This document shows, one piece after another, positions 24,369-38,200 of a stretch of 64,000 nt of DNA. Origin of the DNA: Chondrosia reniformis (Eukaryota > Porifera > Demospongiae > Chondrillida > Chondrillidae); assembly GCA_947172415.1 (NCBI GenBank), contig OX359198.1, positions 6,962,401 through 7,026,400 of the forward strand, read 5' to 3'. The position numbers and the translations under genes were made by a program. The stretch's first letter is position 1. The number at the start of each line of letters is the position of its first letter. The notes under the pieces are model-generated. The model did no database searches and had not been told where the DNA came from. It saw only the letters and a list, made by a program, of their open reading frames with translations.

Positions 24369-26401
24369 TTAAAAAACAGATTTTGCTTGTGGTGTTATTG
24401 GTAATCTTCTCAACTTTCTTGCGGGCATGAGAGCAGGCTGCAGTATGAGGAAGGAGTGAATAGAGCTAGCAGCAGCTGTAGGCAGCATGATAAAGTAATG
24501 GAGCTGCCTGTACTTGGCTGCATATTACTGAATGTACACTTACTTTATATCTCCTCTCAGTAACACATAGTATGTCATGTCCTTTGATGAATATCCCATG
24601 TTTTGGAAGACTACTGAAATACCTTTGTCCTCTATAGGATCCATCATTTTCACCAACTGTAAAGAAAATCAGATGTACTAGTATTTCCAACACACTAATG
24701 TCCTTCATTATAAAACAACCTCCACATATATGTTGATCATATTAAACTTACATGACATATAATATAAATGTGGATTATCAATAAGATTAGTGTAAATTTA
24801 TCATTATATCACCTGTAGACATAAATTATTAATATTATCTCACTTGGTGCATCTAATTCAATCCCAAAATAGGTATTATGATGGGAAATTCCCCCCAATT
24901 TTCCTATATATCTTACAGTGCCTTTGAGAAGGATAACAAATAAAAACACACTTGATTGATAATAGCAAGAAAAACAAAGGTATGTAATGTAATCCTACCA
25001 GCTTGGTTACCAGACACAACAACCCTGTCACCAACTAGTACCATCTGACCACTCCTTATGAGGAAGAGACAGATAAAACTGTTCATATGACTTCAAAAAA
25101 GGTTTTGTCTGTGCCCTATGGATTACTTTGCTAATATATGACTGTTGTCCAAGTTAGCTGCACCAAGAGTCTGAACTCCCGAACAGGATGAGCAGGAACA
25201 GCCTGCCAGTGGTGGTGGGAGGATATTGTCAGTACTGCTCTTCTTGGCAGGCACCAGCATGGGATAGGTTTGATGACGCCTGCGTGATGAGTCCTTGGAC
25301 TCACTGGAACTAAAAAATTATAATCAGAGGTTAGAAACTTATTAATATAAAACTTCAAATTTTGTTTAGAATCTGCTAGCAAATTTACTTACTATTTAAG
25401 ATATTCTCCTTTGGAATTTACTGTCTGTGCCCTCTCTCTTTGGGTGATTAGTGGAAATTGTAAATATTGTTCCTATTAATAGTAATTTGACTTGTCTACT
25501 ACCAGTCTGAGAATTATTTTTATAGAAAACTAACTTTATTCCTTTTTTCTTGCAAATCAAATTCACTAATACAAATAAGTGTAAAAACCTATTCATACAG
25601 TACTGTACTAATTCTTATGAAGGGAGCACATAAAAAGAGGAATATTCACGATTGCAAGAAGATTGAGACTTTGACGGACATACTATTCAGATTGCTTCTC
25701 TCTTGAGTATCTTGTCCTTGCTTTTTCCTCTCTAATTTCTGTCTTGGTCATCTAAGAACAATCAAGTGTTTCCATTTTCAGTACATTGCACTTCAAGTAT
25801 CCTACTCAGCGTAGGTATATGATGCACCTTACCTCTAACACAGAAAGTCTTCCCTTTAGATGCTAAAAAGATTTTTACAAGTTATTAGAAGTAAAGACCT
25901 TTCAAGAGATTTCTTACTCTAATTTCTCTCCTTGCTTTATCAAGACGTTCCTCTAGTTTGGAATTTTCTTCCACAGCTGTGATATTAAATTGATGATTAA
26001 CATCAGAGGGAGTCTAGACTTGACTTACTTTCTTTATATTGTTTTTCCAGATTATCATCATGTGTTGTGATGGTAGTTAGCTCGTCCAAGGCCGTCTTCA
26101 CTTCATTTCTATATACACGTCAACTTAGGATGGTAACATTGCTTGTAGATATCCATAGAAGAACAACACACTAGCTCTGGCAAGCTTAGCTAACCTGACT
26201 TGCCCCAAGAGGACAGGAAGAGGAGGATTTTGTCCTGCTCGGCCATTTAACTAAGAAGAAACAAATTCCACTTTTATATTCAATATATTTTGTTATGACT
26301 TCTAAGCTTACCGATTCAAGGAAAATTTCTAAAGAAGTCCGACCTGTTTCCTTAGATGGAGATGTTGCACTCTCGATTCCTTCTCTTTCTCTTCTTTCCA
26401 T
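24369..26401 (-). CDS. CAP-Gly domain protein with N-terminal coiled coil
   Basis: Exons from 5': 26312-26401, 26195-26250, 26029-26108, 25918-25976, 25833-25862, 25684-25751, 25127-25309, 24999-25054, 24844-24921, 24544-24656; these give 271 codons in phase. The last exon is uncertain (one frame-compatible choice ends at a TAA at 24369-24371). The N-terminus (MERREREG, then LEIFLES) leads to a charged coiled coil of about 75 residues, a Ser/Lys linker with CSCSSCSG, and a C-terminal CAP-Gly domain: VGDRVVVSGNQAGTVRYIG, FGIELDAP, GENDGSYRGQRYF, KHGIF. CAP-Gly domains bind the C-terminal EExY tail of tubulin and EB proteins. In the usual GKNDG motif the Lys is Glu here (GENDG), which may alter tail binding. 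I do not recognise the orthologue. It is divergent from GORASP, 188 bp apart. Confidence 0.8.
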
Positions 26402-26589
26402 ATTCTCGTCTGCTTATATATTACACTAACCAAAAGAGTCACTCTATCGCATTATAATGGCAAGGACAACGATGAGCAAAGTTCCTATTCCTAAGCGACA
26501 AGCCCACAGACACGCCCAGCCTTGAATTACCCGACTCCCTGCGGTACGGATAACCCCGCCCCCTGCGGCTAATTAGCCTTGAAATCAAA
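26402..26589. promoter_or_regulatory. divergent promoter CAP-Gly gene / GORASP
   Basis: 188 bp between two divergent start codons. It is locally GC-rich, with a GC box CCCCGCCCC (26554-26562) and the word CCCTGCGG twice (about 26537 and 26561). No TATA box is obvious on the GORASP side. The role is inferred from position. Confidence 0.5.
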
Positions 26590-29212
26590 ATGGGCACCTC
26601 ACAATCGACAGTGCCTGGTGGTGGCAGCGAAGGTTATCATGTCCTGAAGGTAGTCTAGAACTTTTATGTACTATACGGAATGTTTTATCATTGATTTATG
26701 AAGTAAGATGTACTTTTTGTGATTTCTAGGTTCAAGAGAATTCGCCTGGGGAGAAGGCTGGACTAGAAGCCTACTTTGATTACATTGTCTCTATTGCTGA
26801 CGTTAGACTTGTAAGTATATGCGATTGAGATGAGTCACCATTTAAATGCACTAATACTATATTTAAGGGACATTGGAAAGTGTTATTGGTTTCAGGTATT
26901 CCATAGACATAGTCTTTGTTGGCCTGAGAGGTAAAAGCCAGTTTATGTGTTTGTTAGCCTAAATATGTTCCTTTGCATGACCTTTAGAATCAAGATGACA
27001 ATCAGTTGAAGGATTTTCTCAAGTCAAGCATTGACAAACCTCTGAAGTTGGGAGTGTACAGCTCCAAGACAAGGACCTACAGAGGTTAGTCATCTGCCAC
27101 AGCAGCCATCTTGTGTTGCATGCCACACCTCCCTAAGTGCTGCCAGTAGTGTGTTCCAACCTTCAGGGAACTTTAAAAATGGCTTCCTTGTATTTATGAT
27201 TGATTAAATTTTAAGCAATTAACTATACATGTTTGATAAATGGACATGTTATTCTCCATCTCGGATGACGCTGTTTAGGAATTCAGTCCCCAGTCAATAT
27301 AAGGCTTCGCTCACTTTGTTTGTTTGGTATAACATTAGAGTGACATGTACAATGTTTGCATAGCGAGTTCAAGTCCTGGTTTTGTATACCTCAATGTAGA
27401 TGTGATGTTGACGCCCTCCAATACTTGGGGAGGACAAGGGTTACTAGGTAAGTGACTCATTGAACTAGCTGATAGGTTATGTCATTAGTCCAGTGTTATA
27501 TTGTTTATCTTACTGTTGTCTTTAGGAGTAAGCATCCGGTTCTGTTCCTTTGAAGGAGCTGCAGAGAATATTTGGCACATACTCGTGAGTTACCATAATT
27601 GTACATTTAAATGGCCGACGTACCACATTTATACTTTGTAGGATGTTCAACCTGACTCGCCGGCCCTAAAAGCAGGTCTGCAATCCTTTGACGACTATGT
27701 CATAGGGACTGACTCAACACTGACTGAAGTAAGTCTCTTTAGATGCAACCCTATCTAGTGTTGCAGCCATGTGGCATCACCATGGCAACCATAAAGCGGT
27801 TGATGTGTACAGCTACCTGCCCCCTTTGCTCTAATTAAGAAATATGTAACTATTCTGTTGCATTGTTAACTTACAGTACTTGCATTATGCCATTGAGTTT
27901 TATTCTTTAGCTTTCTATGTGTTGATTGTCGCTTGTCCAACTCTACAGGACGACTTTACAGCAATAGTGGAAGCTTATGATGGTAAAGAGCTTAAACTCT
28001 TTGTGTACAACTCCAAGGCTGATAATGTCCGAGAAGTAAGTTTGTGAATGTTTATTTGAAATGAGAAATACAATGGTGCCATATCTCTCACCATACATTA
28101 ACTTTTGTGCGCAAGAGTGTTGTGTTAGTGCTGAAACTCTATCAAATTGACAGCTAAAACTTGGTGTCAGCATTCACAGACATCCATAAAGCATGTCCAA
28201 TCAGTTTTAGAAATTTTGTATACTTAAATGTGCCCTATCTCTCACTAAACATTAGGTTTGTATACCAGAATTGTACATTTAGTGCTGAAATGGACAGCTA
28301 TATATACGTTTAGCAGAATGTCATTTATATACGTATTCTGATCATTTCATTTGGTGTCACATCTTCAGGTGTCCATCAAGCCCAACAGTCAGTGGGGAGG
28401 TGAGGGGATGCTCGGGTGTGGCATCGGGTTCGGATACCTCCACCGGATACCCATTAAGTCCCAGAGCCCTCCATCTGACAAGCCTCCAGAAGTGGGAACA
28501 GTTGTTACCATGGAAACATCGACATTTTCAGAGGTACAAACAACCCACCTCTTTTGTTATATTGTTATGAACCCTTTTAGTGGGTGTGGCATACATCCCA
28601 TCTAATGGGCGGGGCCTGTCTCTTCAGTAAGTTAAGGATTGCCATAACCTCTTAGTTGCTACATGAACGTTTTATCTTGAATGCATGAATGTAATGTTTT
28701 GTATACATATGTAGGTGCCTCTTTCAGTTCCATCTGGCCCAACAGCACCAGTTCACCAAGACAATGTTGACCTTACGTCTGTTACTGCTCCCACATCCAT
28801 CACAGCTCCAGTCTCCATCACAGCTCCGGTCTCCATCACAGCTACGGCCTCCATCACAGCTCCGGCCTCCATCACAGCCCCAGTCTCCATCACAGCCCCA
28901 GCCTCCATGACCGCTCCCATCATAGGAACCTCGTCTGTCGTTGATTCACAAAGTCCTGTAATTCTGCCACAACAAACTGGTCTAGTTAGTACACCATCTT
29001 CTTTGATGTCCCAGGAGTCCAACCTGACCACGCCCACTCCACAGGTGATTATGCAACCCAAACTAATTAGTCCCGCCCCCGCACAGGCAGTGAACATTGC
29101 TTCTCTTCAGTCATCAGTAATTACATCCACGGGAGCTGGGAACCTGCTGAACCCTTCTGTATTACCTCAGCCAACAGCAACTCAAAGTGACACTATTTTA
29201 GTTACTCAATAA
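26590..29212 (+). CDS. GORASP2: Golgi reassembly-stacking protein (GRASP55/65)
   Basis: Peripheral Golgi membrane tether. Exons: 26590-26649, 26730-26810, 26988-27084, 27400-27447, 27526-27584, 27642-27728, 27949-28035, 28369-28533, 28715-29212; 393 aa (human GRASP55 452). Starts MGTSQST, so Gly2 is a likely N-myristoylation site. Two tandem PDZ-like GRASP domains fill residues about 15-200 ([59 protein letters not shown]). The C-terminal Ser/Pro-rich domain contains seven or eight short repeats of SITAP type, encoded by 18-bp tandem units (about 28790-28915). One orthologue seems to stand for both vertebrate GRASPs; the symbol is by similarity. The stop codon overlaps an AATAAA. Confidence 0.96.
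28197..28285. repeat. dispersed repeat copy (GORASP intron)
   Basis: Contains tttagaaattttgtatactt, tgccctatctctcac and tttgtataccagaattgtac, matching 53735-53810 in order. A shorter piece (atctctcaccatacattaac) lies at about 28080. It looks like a non-coding transposon remnant. Confidence 0.6.
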
Positions 29213-29213
29213 A
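29208..29213 (+). terminator. AATAAA overlapping the GORASP stop codon
   Basis: AATAAA contains the TAA stop at 29210-29212. The next gene starts at 29267, so this is the only well placed poly(A) signal in the 54-bp gap. If used, the 3' UTR would reach into or past the start of the next gene. Confidence 0.5.
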
Positions 29214-29247
29214 ATGTCTTTAATCATACCTTATATATTATTATATA

Positions 29248-29255
29248 TTGCGCAA
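29248..29255. promoter_or_regulatory. palindrome TTGCGCAA upstream of NPHP3-like gene
   Basis: Second copy of atattgcgcaact, ending within a few bases of the start codon at 29267, in a 54-bp intergenic gap. See the FIS1 copy at 22850. Confidence 0.4.
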
Positions 29256-29266
29256 CTGAACTTAAA

Positions 29267-32200
29267 ATGGCGGCCGATACCAACGTACATGTTAAGTTGC
29301 ATCGTTTAAGTGAAGAGCTAAAGACTATGAAAGTTCGCTGTGGAAGGTTGGTAAAGGAGAACGATGCCCTAAAAGGACTTTTGGAGACAAGTAAATTGCG
29401 CAATGTGGAACTTGAGGCTGAGTTAAGGGATATGAGAACTGTATTTCAGCAGGTGAGCATGTTGAGAGTATACTTGTTGAAGTTTTGTATATCAAGCAGT
29501 GATAGCTTTGTCATTTTAGACCTCTTTCTTACTGAATTTTAGTAGCAATAGTATGTATGTATATGTGTGTGCGGGTGTATGTAGTGTACTGGTCTGTCAT
29601 CACATGTACGTATGATGTATACGAAAAGGATATTGCACATTTAGCAATGTCATCATTGGCTTCACTATTTATTAATTAATGAATTATGTATATGGTGTTG
29701 GTATATGTACGTGGTTCATACGAGCTTGTCTGTTGTAGGTGAAGGACAGTAAGGAGAAAGATATAAAAGTGCTGAAGGATTCAAACAGAGAGTTGGAACT
29801 GCGTCTGAACCAACTGATTGCAGAGGACCTTCAGGAGGAGGTACCCCTACTGGCCCAACTGGCCACTACCTCAGAGGTGCCTAGCAGCCAAGGGGGGAAT
29901 CCCCTCAACATACAAAGACCTGAAGAGAATGTCTGGAGTCTCAATCACATACGCCAGCAGCTATGTCACTGGAATGGAGTAGACTCACTTATAGAGAGAG
30001 TCATCAAGGTGGAGAAGGAGACGGAAGGTTTGTAGTGTTGGTAGAGTATCTTACATCTTGAGGTCTATGGACCTTCATGAACATTGACATGAGAAGGGTC
30101 CTTCTAACTACGTCTAACTTACTGTCTTTGAAAGGGTTCACTTTCAATCTCTTTGAATATCTAAAGACATAGTTTTGGTTGGATCCTCTTGGCAGACATT
30201 TTGACCCCAAGCTTCTTCTTCAGCGTTGTCTTTAGATGTTCAGTAGAGGTTGGAATATGAGTCTTTTACAAAGTGATGAATCTTGACTGGAACTGGAACT
30301 ACCCCCGCCCACTCACATGTCTTGAGAATTAATTGAGTGGGCGAGGGCATTCCAGAGTTGTTTGATGATTTGCTGTGAAATGGATTTCATACCTCACAGC
30401 TCTATCGCATTCCTTCTCTTTAGAGGATGTGGTTGTGTTGTGGAAGCCAGGTACACCGTGGAATGGCCACCCTTGGAAGTTCAGCCTGAATCTCTACACT
30501 GGATCCACTCCTGACTTTACTGACACAATGAAGAGCTTTATTGAGGTTGGTCATAAAGTATTCAGTCAATACTCCTACCTACCTGCTTCCTATCCTAATG
30601 TATTGAGTTGGAGCATAAAGGAAGCATAGAGGAAACATTTATATTAATCTCATAGCTGCCAAGCATATTATACCTGACTAGTATTCATTAGTTACTGAAA
30701 TTATTGCAAGGGAGAGTGGTGGCAAAATGTAGTAAAATTTTAACAGGGAACGTTTTGTACTAATTAAAAGACTTCCTTCAAGAAATGCTATTTTTAAGAG
30801 GGGGCAAATACGTACCTCTTAAAGAAACTTTGAGTTATGAGGTTGATTTTCTGTAGTTGTGATCTCTCTCTGTTTTAGCGAGAATATCCGGCTTTGGGGA
30901 GTGTCTGTCAGGATGGAGGCTCTCACTTGATCCAGGCTGTCATGGAATACCAGCACCTGGAAGATGTACTTGATGTATGTGTTTGTATATGCTGTATATC
31001 TTTGTTGTAGTGTGAACATTTAACTGCATCATTTTGCTGGTGTAGGAGAAGACGTACCTTGAGAGATGTAGGGAGGAAGTGAGGGAAGCAGATATTATCT
31101 TGTTATTTGTTGGTGAAGGAGAGTCACATCAGATAGAAGTGGAATTGGACAGCCTTCTTGTCCCTAATAAGCTCCAAAGTGTTCTCTTTCTGAAGAAGGG
31201 ATCAAAGTGAGGCTGTTAATGTGTTCATTTTAGCCGTCCTACAGATGTCAATATTGACCATACATATACGTAGTTTGGCATCCATTTATTACTCCTAGAT
31301 CTTCCCCATGATGTACGTATATACAGTCTGTATATGTTCACATTCTGTACTCTATATAGCGTGTGCAGTGATTATCTAAAGAAGCTTGAAAAGGTAAAAG
31401 ACAGCTACAGGAGGAAGTCAAATGTTCAGGTAATAAGATCACTTTGTAAAACTGCTGGTTTTGCTGGATAACTGTACACTGGATCTGTATTAGGTTGTAG
31501 ATTATCCGGTGGATAGCATTAATCGGAATATCTTTGAAGAGTTAACCGCACACATAAAGGATTTCCTCAAAAACGTGAGTAGTACTGTTATAATTACAAG
31601 TACTTGTTGGACTGCAAGGTACCTTTAGAGTAACGTTTGGATTATCCTTTGTGTGAGTCATCTTTTGAAAGTTTGAGCATCTAGAGACGCAGTTGGTAAC
31701 TGGTAACAATATTCTCGTAGTCAGATGTTTTGACCCTGAGGGTCTTCTTCAGTGATGGATGTTAAACCTGTATTAGTATTGAAGGGAATTTTGTGTATAC
31801 GTATATAGAGTCATGATTTACTAAACTACTTACTACAAATATCCTAACCTAATATATAAACAATTGTAGGACCATATTTGTAATTGATTTTTAAATTTTC
31901 AGATCTTTTGTGTGCCAACGGCTGCAAAAGTGTCCGAAGACATGGCACTCAGCCGGCTAGGAATCCTTCAGGACATGAGGATCGAGAAGGAACAGGTTGA
32001 TCTAATCCACAGCTACTCCTGGAATGGAGACCTGTTTGGAGTGTTAAATGTATGTTGTCGTGATTCCTCACATAGTGTAGCAGTATTAGTGTATACTATA
32101 GTAGCGCTGATTACCATCCTATAATTAGTGTACATATTATGTAACTCTGGCAGGTATTTAAGCATTAGTGGCAATTATGTAATGTCAAGCCAATTGGACT

Positions 32201-35200
32201 TTTTAATTCTGTAGTTATTTGGTGAGATCACTAACTATCTGAATCTTAGGAATGATGTTTCAGTCCGTCCATTCCTGCTGAGAGCTTACACAGGAGAAGG
32301 AAAGTCCACGTTCCTTGTCCGATGGTATGCAGCAGCAGACACTGCAGACGGAGCTGTAGATAGTCTAGACTGACTCGTGCCTCGTTCACCTTGTAACACC
32401 CGAGAGTGACTTAGATAATATTATGTGCTAGAAAGATAGTAAATCTATTGTATACTAGGTATACGTATATGTATGCACATGTGTGTAGGTTATCTGAGGT
32501 GGAGGAGGTGGAGAATGTGATTATATTGAGTCACTTTGTGTCCTTAGAGGGGTCCTTGGCCAGTAGTGCAGAAGTATTGTATCGAAGATTTATTCAAAAG
32601 GTAATCGCACAAGTTATTCTCTAGTGTGTGTAGTACTGTTTAGTTAAGTGAAATGTTCAAATAATAATGATTTGTTGAATATTTATTTTATATCTATGTG
32701 ATTAGTGTTTTAATATACATATGTACGTATTGGTAGCTCCAGCAGTTATTTGATGATCTATCAAGCGTGAATCTGCAGTGTCAGAGCCTGAGTGCCCTCC
32801 AGCAGTCCTTTCAGAAGTGTCTCAGTATAGCAGCTTCACAGTGCATCAGCTCTGATCAGGACAAGTGTATTCTGATTGTCATTGACAATGCTGATAAAAT
32901 CAAGGTCTATCTAATCTATTTCTAAACATATCTAATGTTCTGTGGTATCTCCTTCAACTTGCTTGTGTGACAGTCTGTTTGGCTGTGTAGGATTGCAAGG
33001 AGACACTTGATTGGCTGGTTAACCCACTTCCTCTTGCGGTGAGAGTCGTTGTATCTGCTGATCGTACCGGCTATCCTAAGGAGTGGAGGTTTGTGTGCAC
33101 TCACATTTATATTTTTCAACACCCATCAATACATATAAATCATACATAATGTTGGTTTGCACTGTAAACTGTGACCACATTTGTCTCTTGTTGCTATAGC
33201 AACTTTGAGGGTGCTGATATTCCTACCTTGACCCACAAGGATGTAGAGGATACCATTAAAGACCATTTTGGAGAGGAACTCGTGTTGGAAGAGTATCAAG
33301 TAAATATGTAGTCCAGACCTAGGCTCCCACAAGTACACTGTCTGCTTGTGGATGGCCTACACATATATACTATGGTACCAGTCTCACGTAGCCAGATCTG
33401 ACAGTCAAATGGCAGAAAATGGAATGGCTACTCGTGACCTCCATGGCACTGGAATGTGTACATACAAAGAAACACTGGAGTATAGTGGAATGTTGGGAGA
33501 TTTTAATGTGATCTTTACTGTGAAAGCAATAATGATTTAAGTATAATGATGTTTTCTAGAGAAATACTCTTGTTTAAGTAATGATTTTAACATGAGATGG
33601 AAGGTTATGCGTTTTGATAGAACGTGGTCTACTGAAGTGACATGTGTATAATGCTCCTTTCCTGTGTTGTGTTGTGATTGACTGCAGTGTGAGGAGCTGG
33701 AACATATTTGGTGATTGTATACTGTTCTCTCTGCATAGCTTCCTTTCTTGATTGAGAAAGGTCCTGATAACCCATACTCAAAGGTTTGGAATCTGATTGC
33801 AGCCAGATTTGTATCAGACCTCGCTAAAAGGTGCCTCATTAAAACATCAGGTGTATTGTTATCTTCACTAGGTATTTCCCTCCAGTATATAGGATATAGG
33901 ATATAGTGTATGGAAGGGTGTATAGGAGGGTATTCCCCTGTAGTGTATGGATGGGTGTATAGGGGGGTATTCCCCTGTAGTGTATGGAGGGATATATATA
34001 GAGGGTATTCCTCTATAGTGTTTGAGAGGGTATTTGACTTTAGTATACGGATTTTTCTCTTTATCTCTAAATAGTTTAGATTCTTTCAATGAAGAAGATA
34101 AGGATGAAGTAGTAGATGCTGTTGTTGAAAGCTTTCCTGAGTGTCAGGTTTGTTACATAATCTTGTATGTATGAAGTGACAGGTGACATCATGTATGTGT
34201 GTATGCAATATTAGGATATGGGACAGCTGTTATGTTTTGTCTTTGAGAAGCTAGAAGAGAAGATGTGTTGCAAATCGGAATACCTATTTGTGGTTAGTGT
34301 ATTTGTGGACTACATTTTTGTTCAAGTACACGTGTAAGGTAAACAAAGGTTTCATGAATTACAAGTGTTACATACAATGTATTTGAATTATTAATGGCTG
34401 ACTGTTAGGTCCTGCAAAATTTGTGTCAGAGTAAATACGGACTTACACATCAGGAGCTGCTGGAGGTGAGTGAGTATACATGAACATACGTATGTGTATA
34501 TACGTACGTAATTAGGCACACTGTACCACACATACTTATTTCACTATTGCATAACCCTCCAATACATATTGCATAACACCCATATATATGTGGTAATGCA
34601 TAACCCTCCAATACATATCATATGGTATTGCATAACCCTCCAATATATATGATATTGCATAACATCTCACTAATCTTCCTTAAAGCTGTCAGAGATCCAT
34701 TATTCCCTCTGGAGTTGGATGCTTAATCAGTTGATGAAACTGTTCATCTTGAGGACAGTGGGCGGAGTGGTTCAGTTCTCCCACTCAGTCATCAAAAAGG
34801 GAGTCATGGAAGCAATTCTCTTCAGAAGTGCCGATAAAGGGTTGGCAAGAGCATTTGTCAGCTATTACCAGAAACCCAGTGGGTACGTGACTGTACGTAT
34901 GTGTGTGCATCCAAGTATTCCTCCATATCCTCTCTTGGTCTGGTCTCTCTCCTCTTTAGACCCACCGTCCACATATCTCGAATGCTGGAGGAACTACCAC
35001 ATCAGTTACTATGTCTTGGACTGCGGCCTGACCTTCGAACTCTCCTTTCAAATGTGGATGTCTTGGTATTCATGTTTTACAGGTAATGTGTGCATGAGCA
35101 GGATATATAGGAGCAAAGAAAATGGCAGCCATTTTTAATTAAGGTTTACAGAAGCTGAATTATTCATGACTATAAAATGCTTCCTCCTATGATTTGCATT

Positions 35201-38200
35201 ATGTGTAGAGTAACTTGCTAAAAGGAATTGTTCTTTCTTTTTCTTCTTGGTCTGTATCTAGTGGGTCCCTCTGTCGCTTGCTATCTCTTTGGAGAGCTGT
35301 AGATTGCGACATCCAGTCCATGATCAGTTTGTATGTGAGCTGGTTGAATGGGGCTGAGGAAAAGGGAGAAATAGAGACCTCTCATTGTATACATCTGTGG
35401 CAGCAGTTGGGTATTATTCTCTCTCACTTAATGGCCTATCAAGAAGTAAGCATACTCCAATTTCAACTTAAATTAAATGGGAGCAATGTTTTTAAATCCC
35501 TGACAAGTAAGAGATGTATGACTTTCTCTTCTCTAGAGCAAGCAATGTTTAGAACACAGTTTGGAGCTCTATGAGGCATTCTTTGACCCTGACTCGCTTC
35601 AAGTGGCAAAGAGTATCTTTCAGCTGGGTCAATTATACTTGGCATGGAAGAAGCCTCGGTCTGTACTTTATACTTGTGTAACTCTGTATACGTATCTAGG
35701 AGTCTATAATTTAGACTTGTATCTAGGGAGCTACAATAGAATGTGTACTTGTATCTAGGGAGCTACAATAGAATGTGTACTTGTATCTAGGGAGCTACAA
35801 TAGAATGTGGACTTGTATCTAGGGAGCTACAATAGAATGTGTACTTGTATCTAGGGAGCTACAATAGAATGTGTACTTGTATCTAGGGAGCTACAATAGA
35901 ATGCGGACTTGTATCTAGGGAGCTACAATAGAATGTGTACTTGTATCTAGGGAGCTACAATAGAATGTGGACTTGTATCTAGGGAGCTACAATAGAATGC
36001 GGACTTGTATCTAGGGAGCTACAATAGAATGTGTACTTGTATCTAGGGAGCTACAATAGAATGTGTACTTGTATCTAGGGAGCTACAATAGAATGTGTAC
36101 TTGTATCTAGGGAGCTACAATAGAATGTGTACTTGTATCTAGGGAGCTACAATAGAATGTGTACTTGTATCTAGGGAGCTACAATAGAATGCGGACTTGT
36201 ATCTAGGGAGCTACAATAGAATGTGTACTTGTATCTAGGGAGCTACAATAGGGATATGTACATACTTACACAGTATATTGTGTAAGTATGTATATATTGG
36301 TAGATGTAAACTCTCTACTCTTCATTTGTTAGCAGTTATGACTATTTCTTTGATGCTTCCCAAAATTTCTTGTTCACAGAACAGCAGAAGGTCTTTATCA
36401 GCAGGCTCTGGCAGGGTTTGAAGAGAACTACGGACCAGATTCTTGGGAGTGTCTTCAGGTGTGCATACATCATGGGTAGATACATCCTGTAAAAAGGTCT
36501 ATATACAGATAATTGAGCCAGTTTTTATTTTTATGTAGACCTTAAAAGTTTTAAAGTCAGCAAAGGAAGAGTTAAATGAGTACGTACGTAATGTAAATAC
36601 GTACATCAGTTTGTACATATGCCTGTGAAGAATTTGATGTATTTTGGAATTTGATCATACATTCATATGTATTTATATGTGGTTCTTTCCTTTATTTACA
36701 TAACTGTCAGAAATTGTCTGTTGCATAAATAGAAAAGAAATTGCTCTTGCCTTGGAATCTGAAATCATTCAAGTACAAAACAGGCTACAAACGCAAGTCC
36801 AAAACACTACTGTGAGTTTATTGCTCGCACTCTTGCATAATGTACTCTTCTGCTACTGACTTTACATTTCTTATTAGACTTTAAAAAGTGTCCAAAATCT
36901 GATAAAGACTATGGAATCCAAAGCTAATGAGACTGATTCACTGGAGGCTGCGACAGCACTCCATGAGCTGGGCACTCTCCATGCTGTCCTGGGAGACCTG
37001 GAGTGAGGGAATCTCACAACCCACTCCTAAGCGTAGTACAGTGTCCTCTACTGGACTCATTTTATGTAGTGTCCTATACTGGACTCATTTTATGTAGTGT
37101 CCTATACTGGACTCATTTTATGTAGTGTCCTATACTGGACTCATTTTATGTAGTGTCCTATACTGGACTCATTTTATGTAGTGTCCTATACTGGACTCAT
37201 TTTATGTAGTGTCCTATACTGGACTCATTTTATGTATTGCTGCCTTAGTTGAAGTGATGTCACCTCATTATTCTCATATTACTCATAATAGTTGGAGTAG
37301 CCACACCCTGCTAATAAGACTTTAGTCACCCAGCTAAGATTGACCTTGGTCACTTGGCTGGGTGGGTGCTATATTTTCAGTGATGATTCACAATTTATTT
37401 CACTCCAAAGATCTGCCATTGAGTACTTTGGTCGATCTCTTAAGATGAGAGAAGTGTTGCTAGGGCAATCGCACTTGGATACCATGTACACCATCAATAG
37501 TGTTGGAAAAGTGGCCTTTTGGATGGAAAAGTGAGTCTTGGCTAACCAGCCTACTCTATCTCCGAGTTACATGCATACATAAACATTATAGACACACAAG
37601 AAATTCAAGATGGTCTAGAGAAGTACTTCTTTAATTAGGAGAACTTCATGTATGTGTATGTATATGTATATAATTTCCATATTACCGCAATGTAACAGAC
37701 TTGATGCTGCAAAGTTGTTAGGAGAAAAATGTATTACAGCGTTGTTAAAGGTATGATCATGAGTATGTCCGTAAATATACAGGAGATATGATTTTAGGAG
37801 TATGTTATGCAATAATACATGTCTCCTTTGGAGAGTTATATTTGCTATGATATGGGAAAACGTCCTTAAATTGAATCAATTGAATCAATTCCTGCATTCA
37901 CATAATTATATAAACATTAGAGAGATCTACTGCATTAATTACTTGTGTATCAATATACGTGTATGTAATGTGTTTTGTATAGCTATGTATGTCTATTCTA
38001 CCACTTGAACAGAGTCCTGACGAGAAAAGTGGTCTCTTTATAGAAGTATCTGGTTGGTTACTCCAAGTGTACATCAGTCAGGTAGGATTAGAATCTTCTC
38101 ATCTGCATATAGACATAAAAGCACATATGTACGTATGTAGGGATATAAATATGTAGAGTACAGAGATAGGATATAACAGGAATATATATAATAGGATATA

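Noticed and set aside
27340-27400. tRNA-like B box (gagttcaagtcctgg)
   Set aside because: No matching A box at the right distance, no acceptor stem, and the sequence lies in a GORASP intron.
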